Below, piece after piece: positions 49,650 through 57,846 of a stretch of 64,000 nucleotides of DNA. The stretch lies in the NCBI RefSeq assembly GCF_018829635.1, contig NZ_JAHKKG010000012.1, forward strand, positions 124,001-188,000, given 5' to 3'. The DNA comes from Paractinoplanes bogorensis. GTDB taxonomy: Bacteria; Actinomycetota; Actinomycetes; Mycobacteriales; Micromonosporaceae. Made by a program: the position numbers and the translations under genes. The notes below the pieces were generated by a model. That model had not been told where the DNA came from, made no database searches, and was given only the letters and a program-made list of their open reading frames with translations. The stretch's first letter is position 1; the number at the start of each line of letters is the position of its first letter.

Positions 49650-50135
49650 ATGGCTAAGAAGGCCGCCGCCGGCACGCCCGCCACGGCACTGCTGACCGCG
49701 CAGAAGGTCGAGCACACCCTGCATCCGTACGACGTCTCGCCGGACGCACCCAACTACGGAGCGCTCGTGGCCGAGGCCCTGGGAATCGCGGCCGGGCGGG
49801 TCTTCAAGACGCTGATCGCGGAGGTCGACGGCGCTCTGGTCGTCGGGGTGGTGCCGGTGACCGGCGACCTCGATCTCAAGGCGCTCGCGCACGCCGCCGG
49901 GGGCAAACGGGCAAACCTGGCCGATCGCGCCGCCGCCGAGCGGAGCAGCGGCTACGTCCGTGGTGGGATCAGCCCGCTCGGACAGCGCAAGAAACTGCCT
50001 ACGGTCATCGATGACTCGGCGGTAGATCTCGATTTGATGTACGTCTCGGCCGGCCGCCGGGGCCTTCAGGTGGCCCTTGCTCCGGCCGATCTCATCCGCC
50101 TCACGGAAGCGGTTACGGCGACAATTCGGACATAG
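49650..50135 (+). CDS. ybaK: YbaK/EbsC-type aminoacyl-tRNA deacylase (Cys-tRNA(Pro) type)
   Basis: Trans-editing hydrolase that clears mischarged Cys-tRNA(Pro). The ~160-residue product has the single YbaK domain: TALLTAQKVEHTLHPYD, VFKTLIAEVDGALVVGVVPV, GGKRANLADRAAAERSSGYVRGGISPLGQRKKLP split by short linkers, and IDDSAVDLDLMYVSAGRRGLQVALAPADL. ATG 49650 is preceded 7 nt upstream by TAGCGT (49637-49642), a leaderless layout. GTG 49641 would need that hexamer inside the gene. Confidence 0.93.
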   Translation: MAKKAAAGTPATALLTAQKVEHTLHPYDVSPDAPNYGALVAEALGIAAGRVFKTLIAEVDGALVVGVVPVTGDLDLKALAHAAGGKRANLADRAAAERSSGYVRGGISPLGQRKKLPTVIDDSAVDLDLMYVSAGRRGLQVALAPADLIRLTEAVTATIRT

Positions 50136-50368
50136 AGTCCGAATCCTCCGTTCGATCGCGAGCCGTTACGACAACGTTACGCGCCGGGGGGATCTTTCTC
50201 CTGAGAATGGTGCAGAGCGGGCGTCGACCTGACTTAGCGTCACATCGTGAGTCACGTCAGCGATCGATCGGAGTGCCCGGGCGAGTCTTCGCCAGAGCCG
50301 TTCCGCCTGTATCACTGCCGTGTTGCCGGATTGTTATGCCGGGTTACGAGATCGGCTGTCGACACCGC
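50136..50368. other. Upstream part of the 387-nt gap before the sugar ABC operon
   Basis: No gene is supported. It holds GTTACGACAACGTTACG (50163-50179), a direct/inverted repeat of GTTACG, and CGATCGATCG near 50263. These could be regulator sites but cannot be assigned. Confidence 0.35.
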
Positions 50369-50438
50369 TTGTGTAATCGGCCGCAACGGGAATACGTTGC
50401 CGGACACAACAAACTAGCTCCTGATCACTTTGATCACT
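50369..50438 (+). promoter_or_regulatory. Candidate promoter and operators of the sugar ABC operon
   Basis: TTGTGT (50369-50374) and TACGTT (50393-50398), 18 nt apart, form a plausible promoter. A palindrome GCAACG-GGAATA-CGTTGC (50383-50400) covers the -10, and a direct repeat TGATCACT (50422-50429, 50431-50438) follows. Such placement suits repression, perhaps by the ROK protein encoded at the operon end. This is inference from layout. Confidence 0.4.
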
Positions 50439-50522
50439 CGGCGTCTCGGGGAGCGACACTCCCGCAGCGCGCACACCATCGAATCCGATGAAGGCCCGGA
50501 TTTACCCGAAAGGACACTAGGA

Positions 50523-51629
50523 ATGCGTAAGGGATTGTTCGCCCTTGCCGCCGTCGGCCTGCTGGCCACCGGCAGCATCGCCGCCTGCGGCAACGACGAC
50601 AGCGGCTCGAACTCCGGCAGCACCAGCGGCGACTCCGCCGTCGGCAAGGTCGGCATCATCCTGCCGGACACCAAGAGCTCGCAGCGCTGGGGCACCGACG
50701 ACCCGAAGTTCCTCAAGGCGGCGTTCGACGCGGCCGGCGTTCAGGCTGACATCCAGAACGCGCAGGGTGACAAGACGGCGTTCCAGACCATCGCCGACGG
50801 CATGATCTCGAGCGGCGTCAGCGTCCTCATGATCGTCAACCTGGACTCCGGCACCGGCAAGGCCGTCCTCGAGAAGGCCAAGAAGGCCGGTATCGCGACG
50901 ATCGACTACGACCGCCTGACGCTGAGCGGCGGCGCGGACTACTACGTGTCGTTCGACAACGTGAAGGTCGGCGAGCTGCAGGGCCAGGGCCTGGTCAAGT
51001 GCCTCGAGGACAAGAAGTACACCAAGCCGATCGTGGCCGAGCTCAACGGCTCCCCGACCGACAACAACGCGACGCTGTTCGCGCAGGGCTACAACTCGGT
51101 CCTCGACCCGAAGTACACCGACGGCACCTTCACCAAGGGCCCGAACCAGGACGTTCCGGACTGGGACAACGCGCAGGCCGGCACGATCTTCGAGCAGATG
51201 CTGACCTCGAACAAGAAGATCCAGGGCGTTCTGGCGGCGAACGACGGTCTCGGTAACGCGGCCATCTCGGTGCTGAAGAAGAACAAGCTCAACGGCCAGG
51301 TCCCGGTCACCGGCCAGGACGCGACCGTGCAGGGTCTGCAGAACATCCTCGCCGGCGACCAGTGCATGACGGTCTACAAGGCGATCAAGAAGGAGGCCGA
51401 CGCGGCCTCCGAGCTCGCGATCGCGCTGGCCAAGAAGCAGAAGCCGACCACGGCCACCGGCACCACCAAGGACCCGGAGTCGGGTACCGAGGTTCCGTCG
51501 GTGCTGCTCGACCCGCAGTCGATCACCAAGGAGAACGTCAAGGACGTCATCGCCGATGGCTTCGTGACCAAGGACGCGGTCTGCACCGCCGACTTCGCCA
51601 AGGCCTGCACCGACGCGGGAATCAGCTGA
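50523..51629 (+). CDS. xylF: Sugar ABC transporter substrate-binding lipoprotein (XylF-like)
   Basis: Membrane-tethered type I periplasmic-binding protein of 368 residues. The signal peptide ends GSIAACG (lipid-modified Cys22) and is followed by a Ser/Gly tether. The body matches the xylose-binding subgroup: VGIILPDTKSSQRWGTDDP, IADGMISSGVSVLMIVNLDS, AGIATIDYDRLTLSGGADYYVSFDNVKVG, VLAANDGLGNAAISVLK and VTGQDATVQGLQNILAGDQC. Xylose is likely but other pentoses are possible. ATG 50523 with AAAGGA upstream is clear. First gene of the operon. Confidence 0.9.
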   Translation: MRKGLFALAAVGLLATGSIAACGNDDSGSNSGSTSGDSAVGKVGIILPDTKSSQRWGTDDPKFLKAAFDAAGVQADIQNAQGDKTAFQTIADGMISSGVSVLMIVNLDSGTGKAVLEKAKKAGIATIDYDRLTLSGGADYYVSFDNVKVGELQGQGLVKCLEDKKYTKPIVAELNGSPTDNNATLFAQGYNSVLDPKYTDGTFTKGPNQDVPDWDNAQAGTIFEQMLTSNKKIQGVLAANDGLGNAAISVLKKNKLNGQVPVTGQDATVQGLQNILAGDQCMTVYKAIKKEADAASELAIALAKKQKPTTATGTTKDPESGTEVPSVLLDPQSITKENVKDVIADGFVTKDAVCTADFAKACTDAGIS

Positions 51630-51669
51630 GAATCCTCAACTGATGACGGGCTAGACCCGAACTGACGAC

Positions 51670-51710
51670 GGCGCCGCACACTCCCTGGTCAACAGGGAGG
51701 GTGCGGCGCC
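51670..51710 (+). other. Strong intercistronic hairpin after the sugar-binding gene
   Basis: Stem GGCGCCGCAC/GTGCGGCGCC (51670-51679/51701-51710) continues inward as CTCCCT/AGGGAG. It lies in the 165-nt gap before the ATPase gene. Such hairpins commonly protect receptor mRNA 3' ends and lower downstream expression, fitting the higher need for receptor than for ATPase. Confidence 0.7.
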
Positions 51711-51794
51711 GGAATTGGGTTTCCCCCCATCCTGCCGTCCCCGGCCGCGCGCCGCGGGGCGGCAAACCCGGTCACTTAGCGAAGGAGATCCACC

Positions 51795-52613
51795 GTGGCC
51801 GCGACACCCCTCTTGGAACTCAGCGGGATCAACAAAGGCTTCGGTCCCGTTCAGGTCCTGCACGATGTGAGCTTGAGCGTCTACCCGGGCGAGGTCACCG
51901 CGCTTGTCGGCGACAACGGCGCCGGCAAGTCGACGATGGTCAAGTGCATCAGTGGCATCTACCAGATCGACTCGGGCACGGTGACCTTCGAAGGTAACCA
52001 GGTCGCCATCCACACCCCGAGCGATGCCTCCACGCTGGGCATCGAGGTCGTCTATCAGGACCTCGCCCTCTGCGACAACCTGGACGTCGTCCAGAACATG
52101 TTCCTCGGTCGCGAGAAGAAGCGCGGCATCGTGCTCGACGAGCCGACCATGGAACAGATGGCCGGCGACGCCCTCGCCAGCCTCTCGGTGCGCACCTTGA
52201 AGTCGCTGCGGCAACTCGTCGCCAGCCTTTCCGGTGGGCAGCGACAGACCGTGGCGATCGCCAAGGCCGTGCTGTGGAACTCCAAGGTCGTGATCCTGGA
52301 CGAGCCGACCGCCGCCCTCGGTGTGGCGCAGACGGCGCAGGTGCTCGAGCTGGTACGCCGCCTGGCCGACAACGGCCTCGGCGTCGTGCTGATCTCGCAC
52401 AACATGAACGACGTGTTCGCGGTCTCCGACCGGATCGCGGCGCTCTACCTCGGCCGGATGGCGGCCCAGGTCAAGACCACGGACGTGACCCACTCGCAGG
52501 TCGTCGAGCTGATCACCGCTGGTCGCAGCGGCAACCTCGGCCTGCCTCCCGAGAAGCCCGCCGCGGAACTCGGCGGAGACGTCGTCGACATCACGCCGGG
52601 AGGCGAGAAGTGA
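51795..52613 (+). CDS. Sugar ABC transporter ATP-binding protein, single-NBD XylG-like
   Basis: Cytoplasmic ATPase of 272 residues. Walker A GDNGAGKST, Q-loop VYQDLALCDNLDVVQNMFLG, signature LSGGQRQT, Walker B VVILDEPTAAL and H-loop VLISHNMNDVF are intact. Classical XylG/RbsA proteins are ~500 residues with two fused NBDs; this one has a single NBD and must dimerise. The C-terminal ~30 residues are Gly/Pro/Asp-rich. GTG 51795 has GAAGGAG upstream. The end overlaps the permease by 4 nt. Confidence 0.92.
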   Translation: MAATPLLELSGINKGFGPVQVLHDVSLSVYPGEVTALVGDNGAGKSTMVKCISGIYQIDSGTVTFEGNQVAIHTPSDASTLGIEVVYQDLALCDNLDVVQNMFLGREKKRGIVLDEPTMEQMAGDALASLSVRTLKSLRQLVASLSGGQRQTVAIAKAVLWNSKVVILDEPTAALGVAQTAQVLELVRRLADNGLGVVLISHNMNDVFAVSDRIAALYLGRMAAQVKTTDVTHSQVVELITAGRSGNLGLPPEKPAAELGGDVVDITPGGEK

Positions 52614-53866
52614 CCACCACCACGACCACCACGGCGGGCGGCGTCAAGGTCGTCAAGCCCACCGTCGCGAGCTACATCAACGACTACTGGAGCCGGGTCC
52701 GCGGCGGTGACCTGGGTGGTCTGCCGGCGATCCTCGGCCTCGTCGTCCTGAGCCTGATCTTCGCCATCGCGCGGGACACGTTCATCAGCGGGCTCAACTT
52801 CGCGAACCTGTTCAACCAGGGCGCCATCTACATCTTCATCGCGATGGGCCTGATCTTCGTCCTGCTGCTGGGCGAGATCGACCTGTCGGCCGGTTACACC
52901 TCCGGTGTGTGTGGCGCCGTCGTCGCCATCCTGCTGACCAACCACGGCTGGGAGTGGTACACCGCTATCCCGGTCGCCCTGATCACCGGCATGGTCATCG
53001 GCTTCGTGCTGGGCTTCCTGGTCGCGAAGATCGGCATCCCGTCGTTCGTCGTCACGCTGGCCGCGTTCCTGGGCTTCCAGGGCCTGCTGCTGGTGCTCCT
53101 CGGCGGCGGCACCAACATCTCCACCCGCAACGAGTTCTTCAACTCGCTCAACAACGACAACCTGCCGGTGTCGTGGAGCTGGATCCTGACGATCCTGGCG
53201 ATCGTCGGCTACGCCGGCGCGCAGCTCAACCAGGTGCGCAGCCGGGCCAAGCGGGGCCTGGTGACCGACCCGATGGGCATCGTGGCGATGCGCGTCGGCG
53301 GTCTGGCCGTACTGCTGATCGTGGCCACGTCGATCCTGACCCAGGAGCGCGCGATCAACCCGGCGATCAACTCGCTCAAGGGCGTGCCGATCGTCGTCCC
53401 GATCATCGGTTTCTTCCTGGTGCTGTGGACCTTCGTGCTGGGCCGCACCAGCTACGGCCGGCACGTCTACGCCGTCGGTGGCAACACCGAGGCGGCCCGC
53501 CGCGCCGGTATCCCGGTCGACCGGATCCGCATCTCGGTCTTCGTGATCGGCTCGTTCATGGCCTCGATCGGCGGCATCATGGCCGTCAGCCGGGCCAGCT
53601 CGGTCGACCCCAACACCGGTGGCAGCAACATCCTGCTGTACTCGGTGGGCGCGGCCGTCATCGGTGGCACCAGCCTCTTCGGCGGCAAGGGCAAGGTGAT
53701 CAACGCCGTCATCGGTGGCGCGGTGATCGCCGTCATCGACAACGGCATGGGCCTGATGGGCTTCAGCTCGGGCACCAAGTTCATCGTGACCGGCCTGATC
53801 CTGCTGGTCGCCGCAAGCGTCGACGCCCTGGCCCGGCGCAGAGCGGCCGCAACCGGCAACCGATGA
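52610..53866 (+). CDS. xylH: Sugar ABC transporter permease (XylH-like)
   Basis: BPD_transp_2-type permease of 418 residues, with about ten or more hydrophobic segments. Typical segments are NLFNQGAIYIFIAMGLIFVL, LGEIDLSAGYTSGVCGAVVA, IGIPSFVVTLAAFLGFQGLL, GRHVYAVGGNTEAARRAGIP and SVGAAVIGGTSLFGGKGKV. The coupling-helix-type motif AVGGNxEAAR is that of XylH/RbsC. A run of Thr codons follows the GTG start. GTGA overlaps it with the ATPase gene. Confidence 0.93.
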   Translation: MTTTTTTTAGGVKVVKPTVASYINDYWSRVRGGDLGGLPAILGLVVLSLIFAIARDTFISGLNFANLFNQGAIYIFIAMGLIFVLLLGEIDLSAGYTSGVCGAVVAILLTNHGWEWYTAIPVALITGMVIGFVLGFLVAKIGIPSFVVTLAAFLGFQGLLLVLLGGGTNISTRNEFFNSLNNDNLPVSWSWILTILAIVGYAGAQLNQVRSRAKRGLVTDPMGIVAMRVGGLAVLLIVATSILTQERAINPAINSLKGVPIVVPIIGFFLVLWTFVLGRTSYGRHVYAVGGNTEAARRAGIPVDRIRISVFVIGSFMASIGGIMAVSRASSVDPNTGGSNILLYSVGAAVIGGTSLFGGKGKVINAVIGGAVIAVIDNGMGLMGFSSGTKFIVTGLILLVAASVDALARRRAAATGNR

Positions 53867-53901
53867 ACGAGATCCGCCTGGTTCCGGGGACGGCCCGCTG
53901 A
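53863..53901 (+). CDS. 12-codon mini-ORF bridging permease and ROK genes
   Basis: ATG 53863 overlaps the permease stop (ATGA) and the frame MNEIRLVPGTAR ends at a TGA whose last base is the A of the ROK gene ATG (53901). It exactly fills the intercistronic gap. It is more likely a translational coupling device than a functional peptide. Confidence 0.35.
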   Translation: MNEIRLVPGTAR

Positions 53902-55079
53902 TGCGAGCCGGCCCCAGCCAGGAGGAGGTGCGCCGGCACAATCTCGGGACGCTCCTCCGGTACGTGCACGTGCACGGCGCCACGTCCCGGGCCGAGCTGA
54001 CCAGCCGGCTCGGCCTCAACCGGAGCACCATCGGGGCCCTGACCGCCGACCTGACCACCGCCGGGTTGGTCAGCGAGGCGGCACCACTCGAGACCCGCCG
54101 GGCCGGGCGACCGTCGCTGGTCGTCCGGCCCGAGTCGTCCCGGGTGTACGCCTACGCCATCAGCATCGAGGTGGACCGTCTGCGGGCGGCCCGGGTCGGG
54201 CTGGGCGGGCACATCCTCGACCGCCGCGAGACCGACCGGCCGCGCGGCATGCAGGTGCTCGACGCGGTGGAACCGCTGGCCGAGTTCGTCCGCGAGATGC
54301 GGGTCGGCGTGCCCGACGACACCCGCTACGTCGGCACCGGCGTGGCCGTGGCGGGCATGGTGCGCCGGGTCGACGGCATGGTGCGCCTGGCCCCGACCAT
54401 CGGCTGGGTCGAGGAACCGGTCGGCCCGGCCCTGCGCTCGGCCCTGGGCGACGCCGGCCCCCTGACCCTGGGCAATCACGCCGACGTGTCGGCCCTGGTC
54501 GAACACAGCCGGGGGGCCGCCGCGGGCTGCGACAACGTCATCTACCTGTACGGCGACGTGGGCGTGGGCGCGGGCATCATCGCCGACGGCCGCCGGGTGG
54601 CCGGGCACGGCGGGTACGGCGGCGAGGTCGGGCACATGGTCGTGAACCCGTACGGCCGGGAATGCAGTTGCGGTTCGCGCGGCTGCTGGGAGACCGAGAT
54701 CGGCGAGTACGCGCTGCTCAAGCACGCGGGCCGGGACCAGCAGAGCGGGCGCGACGCGGTGCTCGGCGTGGTCGACGCGGCCATGCGGGGCGACAGCCAG
54801 GCCCAGTTCGCCGTGCGGCAGGTCGGCGAGTGGATCGGCTTCGGCGTCGGCAACCTGGTGAACATCTTCAACCCCGAGGCGGTCATCTTCGGCGGCACGC
54901 TGCGCGACGTCTACCTGGTGGCGGCGGCCCAGATCCGCAGCCGGCTGAACGCCATCGCGCTGCCCGCCTGCCGCGAGCACATCCGCCTGCGCACCCCCGA
55001 GCTGGGCAACGACGCGGCTCTGATCGGCGCGGCCGAGCTCGCTTTCGAGCGCCTCCTCGAAGACCCTCTGATCAACTGA
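53901..55079 (+). CDS. ROK-family transcriptional repressor (XylR-like)
   Basis: A 392-residue regulator. The N-terminal winged helix (HNLGTLLRYVHVHGATSRAEL, TSRLGLNRSTIGALTADLTTAGLV) is followed by a ROK sugar-kinase-like domain. The zinc-binding motif is GYGGEVGHMVVNPYGRECSC-GSRGCWE (CxCGxxGC). GDVGVGAGIIADGRRV and NIFNPEAVIFGGTLRDVYL are typical. Being last in the sugar transporter operon, it is the expected sugar-responsive repressor of it. Confidence 0.93.
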   Translation: MRAGPSQEEVRRHNLGTLLRYVHVHGATSRAELTSRLGLNRSTIGALTADLTTAGLVSEAAPLETRRAGRPSLVVRPESSRVYAYAISIEVDRLRAARVGLGGHILDRRETDRPRGMQVLDAVEPLAEFVREMRVGVPDDTRYVGTGVAVAGMVRRVDGMVRLAPTIGWVEEPVGPALRSALGDAGPLTLGNHADVSALVEHSRGAAAGCDNVIYLYGDVGVGAGIIADGRRVAGHGGYGGEVGHMVVNPYGRECSCGSRGCWETEIGEYALLKHAGRDQQSGRDAVLGVVDAAMRGDSQAQFAVRQVGEWIGFGVGNLVNIFNPEAVIFGGTLRDVYLVAAAQIRSRLNAIALPACREHIRLRTPELGNDAALIGAAELAFERLLEDPLIN

Positions 55080-55137
55080 TTTCCCGTACGTGGGTGTGCC
55101 CGCGCTTTCGGGGCCGCGTACATGATCACGATCATCT

Positions 55138-56094
55138 ATGCTCCCCGCCGTGAGTGTGCGAGAGACGGTGAGTCTCGACCAGGCCGCCGCGTATCCCGAG
55201 GTCATAGCGGTGCGGGAGTGCGCGTCGGCGCGGGACTGGGACGGCGCGCGGCGGGTGCTCGACACCCTGCCGCCGGTGGGACGGACGATGGCACTGCGCA
55301 GCGGCGGTGAGCAGCCCGGCAGCGAGGACTTCCTGCGCGAACGGGTCGAGCGGGACCCGGCCGACTCGGCGGCCGCGGCGGCGCTGGCGTTCCGGCTGAT
55401 CGACATCGCCTGGGAGATCCGATCGAGCTACGGGGCCGAGCACGTCAGCCGGCAGCAGTTCACCGACTTCCACGGGTGGCTGCGCAAGGCCGAGGTGGTG
55501 CTGATCGACGCCGTCGCCCGCAACCCCCGTGATCCGGCACTCTGGACCGCCCGTACCGTGACGGCCCGTGGGCTGGAACTCGGCTTGGCCGAGGTGCGCC
55601 GCCGCTACGACAAGGCCGCCGCCCTCGACCCGCACCACCTGCCGGCCCAGAACCACATGGTGCAGTCGCTCTGTCCCAAGTGGAGCGGCAACTGGGAGCT
55701 GCTGCACCCGTTCTGCCGCGAGGCGATGCTGGCCGCGCCGCCCGGGGCCGTGCAGGGCGCACTGGTCGCGGACGCGCACATCGAGCACTGGTTCGACCTG
55801 CCCGCCGGCACCGACACCGCCTATCTGACCAGCGCGGCGGTCCGCGACGAGATCCACGAGGCGGCCGAGCGCTCGGTGCTGCACCCCGGCTTCGGCCGCG
55901 ACTACGGCTGGGTGCAGGCGGCCAGCACGTTCGCCTTCGTCTTCAGCGTGCTCAACGACCGCCGGTCGGCGGCCCGGGTGTTCACCATGCTGGGCGACTA
56001 CGCCACCAAGATCCCGTGGACCTACATGGGCGGCGACACGGCCGAGCGGATCCGGACGTACCGGCGCCGGGCGCTGAGCGGCGGGACCCGATGA
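55138..56094 (+). CDS. TPR-like protein (DUF4034-like), partner of the M16 peptidase
   Basis: A 318-residue, mostly helical cytosolic protein. It has TPR-like helix pairs (ECASARDWDGARRVLDTLPP, ALWTARTVTARGLELGLAE, RRRYDKAAALDPHHLPAQNHMV) and the aromatic stretch CPKWSGNWELLHPFCREA, as in DUF4034-type proteins. No catalytic motif is seen. GTG 55153 is an alternative start. The stop overlaps the start of the M16-like peptidase gene by 4 nt, so the two proteins are likely to work together; the function is unknown. Confidence 0.72.
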   Translation: MLPAVSVRETVSLDQAAAYPEVIAVRECASARDWDGARRVLDTLPPVGRTMALRSGGEQPGSEDFLRERVERDPADSAAAAALAFRLIDIAWEIRSSYGAEHVSRQQFTDFHGWLRKAEVVLIDAVARNPRDPALWTARTVTARGLELGLAEVRRRYDKAAALDPHHLPAQNHMVQSLCPKWSGNWELLHPFCREAMLAAPPGAVQGALVADAHIEHWFDLPAGTDTAYLTSAAVRDEIHEAAERSVLHPGFGRDYGWVQAASTFAFVFSVLNDRRSAARVFTMLGDYATKIPWTYMGGDTAERIRTYRRRALSGGTR

Positions 56095-57785
56095 TTACGC
56101 GGACCGAGGTCGACGGGGTGCCGGCGCTGCTGGCCCCCACCATCGGACAGAGCCAGGCGGGGCTGGCGTTCCGGGTCGGGTTCGCCGACGAGCCGCTGGC
56201 CCGGCGCGGCATCACGCATCTGGTGGAGCATCTGGCGCTCTTCTCGACGAGCGGCGCCGACTACCACTACAACGGCGCTACCGGGGTCGAGTACACGATC
56301 TTCCACATGCACGGTTCCGAAGCGGAACTGACCGAGTTCTTCGCCGAGGTCTGCGCATCGCTGCGGGACCTGCCGATGCAGCGCCTCGACATCGAGAAGG
56401 AGCTGCTGCGGGCCGAGGCGAACGGGCGGACCCGGGGCCCGGCCGAAGCGATGCCGTTGTGGCGCCACGGCGCCCGCGACTACGGCATGACCAGCTATCC
56501 GGAGTGGGGCCTGCCGGTTGTCGGCGCCGACGAGGTGCGCGCCTGGGTGGCTCGCTACTTCACCCGCGACAACGCCGTGCTGTGGGTGGCCGGCGACCGG
56601 GTTCCGGCCGGGCTGCGGCTCGACCTCCCGGCCGGCGAGCGGCGGCCGGCGCCGGCGCGGTCGTCGGCCCTGCCGATCACCCCGGCCTGGTTCCCGGGAT
56701 CCTCCGGGGTGCTGGTGTGGGACGCCGACGTGCCGCGGGCGGCGAGCTCGTCGGTCTTCGCCGGAGTGCTCGACCGGGTGATGATGCGCGAGCTGCGGCG
56801 CGACGGCGGTTTCTCGTACACCGCCCAGGCCGGCTACGAGCCGCTCGGATCCGACCGCGCCCTGATCACGGCCGTTGCCGACGCGCTGCCGGAGAAGAAC
56901 GGCGCGATGCTCGGTGCCTTCGTCGACCTGCTGGCGGCACTGCGGGTCGGCCGGGTCGACGAAGCCGACGTCGCGGCCGTGATCAAGAAGCAGACCGAGG
57001 CGCTGCGGAACGCCGAGGAACAGGGCACCCGGCTGCCCGGGCAGGCGCTCAACCTGCTGGCCGGCCGCGCGGTCCGCGACGTCGACGAGATGATCGCCGA
57101 GACGCGAGCGGTCACCGTGGCCGAAGTCGCCGAGGTGGCGGTGGCCGCGGTGGCGAGCGGGCTGCTCATGACCCCGCGGGGGGACGCCGACTGGGCCGGA
57201 TTCACCGCCGCGCCCGAGCACTCCGAGTCGGCCGTCGCCGGGACGGCGTACGTCTCGCTCAACGACCCCGATGCGCGCCTGATCGTGGGCCCGGACGGGA
57301 TCAGCCATGTCGCGGCCGACGACCGCTGCATCACCGTGCGGTTCGCCGACTGTGTGCTGGTGCGGGTCTGGCCCGACGGCGGCCGCCAGTTCGTCGGGCC
57401 CGACGGCATCACGGTCTGGTTCGAGCCGACGCTTTACGCCGGAGCGGACGGCGCCCGGGCCGGTCTCGATGCCTCGATCCCGCCCGCGGTCCGGGTCGAC
57501 CAGCCGCCGCGCGCGCGGATTCCGGAGCCGGCGCCGCGGGCCGAGGAAGCCCGGCGGAGTCGCGACGCGGCGCGGTCGTGGGACCGGACCGCGGGCCTGA
57601 TCGGGCTGATCGTGCTGGTGCCGGGAACGCTGATCGCGCTGCTGGTCGCCGTGGGGCTGGGGTTCACGTTCTCCAGCGATCCGGCGGACATCGGGGTGAC
57701 GATCGGCACCATGGTGCTCTGCGTGGCTCTGGCCGCGGCCGGTGTCGTCGCCGTTCGCCGGTCGTGGCGGCGCTTCCGGGTGTGA
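56091..57785 (+). CDS. M16-family zinc peptidase-like membrane protein
   Basis: A 564-residue protein. The N-terminal ~370 residues resemble one M16 peptidase unit. The inverted zinc motif HLVEHLAL (HxxEH) lies near residue 45, and a downstream acidic ligand may be in EKELLRAEANG. The second-domain markers Arg/Tyr are suggested by GGFSYTAQAGYEP. A beta-rich segment follows (GPDGISHVAADDRCITVRFAD). Two TM helices end the chain (GLIGLIVLVPGTLIALLVAVG, TIGTMVLCVALAAAGVVAV), placing the peptidase domain in the cytosol. ATG 56091 overlaps the previous stop. Confidence 0.78.
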   Translation: MITRTEVDGVPALLAPTIGQSQAGLAFRVGFADEPLARRGITHLVEHLALFSTSGADYHYNGATGVEYTIFHMHGSEAELTEFFAEVCASLRDLPMQRLDIEKELLRAEANGRTRGPAEAMPLWRHGARDYGMTSYPEWGLPVVGADEVRAWVARYFTRDNAVLWVAGDRVPAGLRLDLPAGERRPAPARSSALPITPAWFPGSSGVLVWDADVPRAASSSVFAGVLDRVMMRELRRDGGFSYTAQAGYEPLGSDRALITAVADALPEKNGAMLGAFVDLLAALRVGRVDEADVAAVIKKQTEALRNAEEQGTRLPGQALNLLAGRAVRDVDEMIAETRAVTVAEVAEVAVAAVASGLLMTPRGDADWAGFTAAPEHSESAVAGTAYVSLNDPDARLIVGPDGISHVAADDRCITVRFADCVLVRVWPDGGRQFVGPDGITVWFEPTLYAGADGARAGLDASIPPAVRVDQPPRARIPEPAPRAEEARRSRDAARSWDRTAGLIGLIVLVPGTLIALLVAVGLGFTFSSDPADIGVTIGTMVLCVALAAAGVVAVRRSWRRFRV

Positions 57786-57846
57786 CGTCCTCGTTCCGTA
57801 AGACTTTGGTGGGCGTGCGGTCTTTCCCGGCGAGCATGATTGTCGG

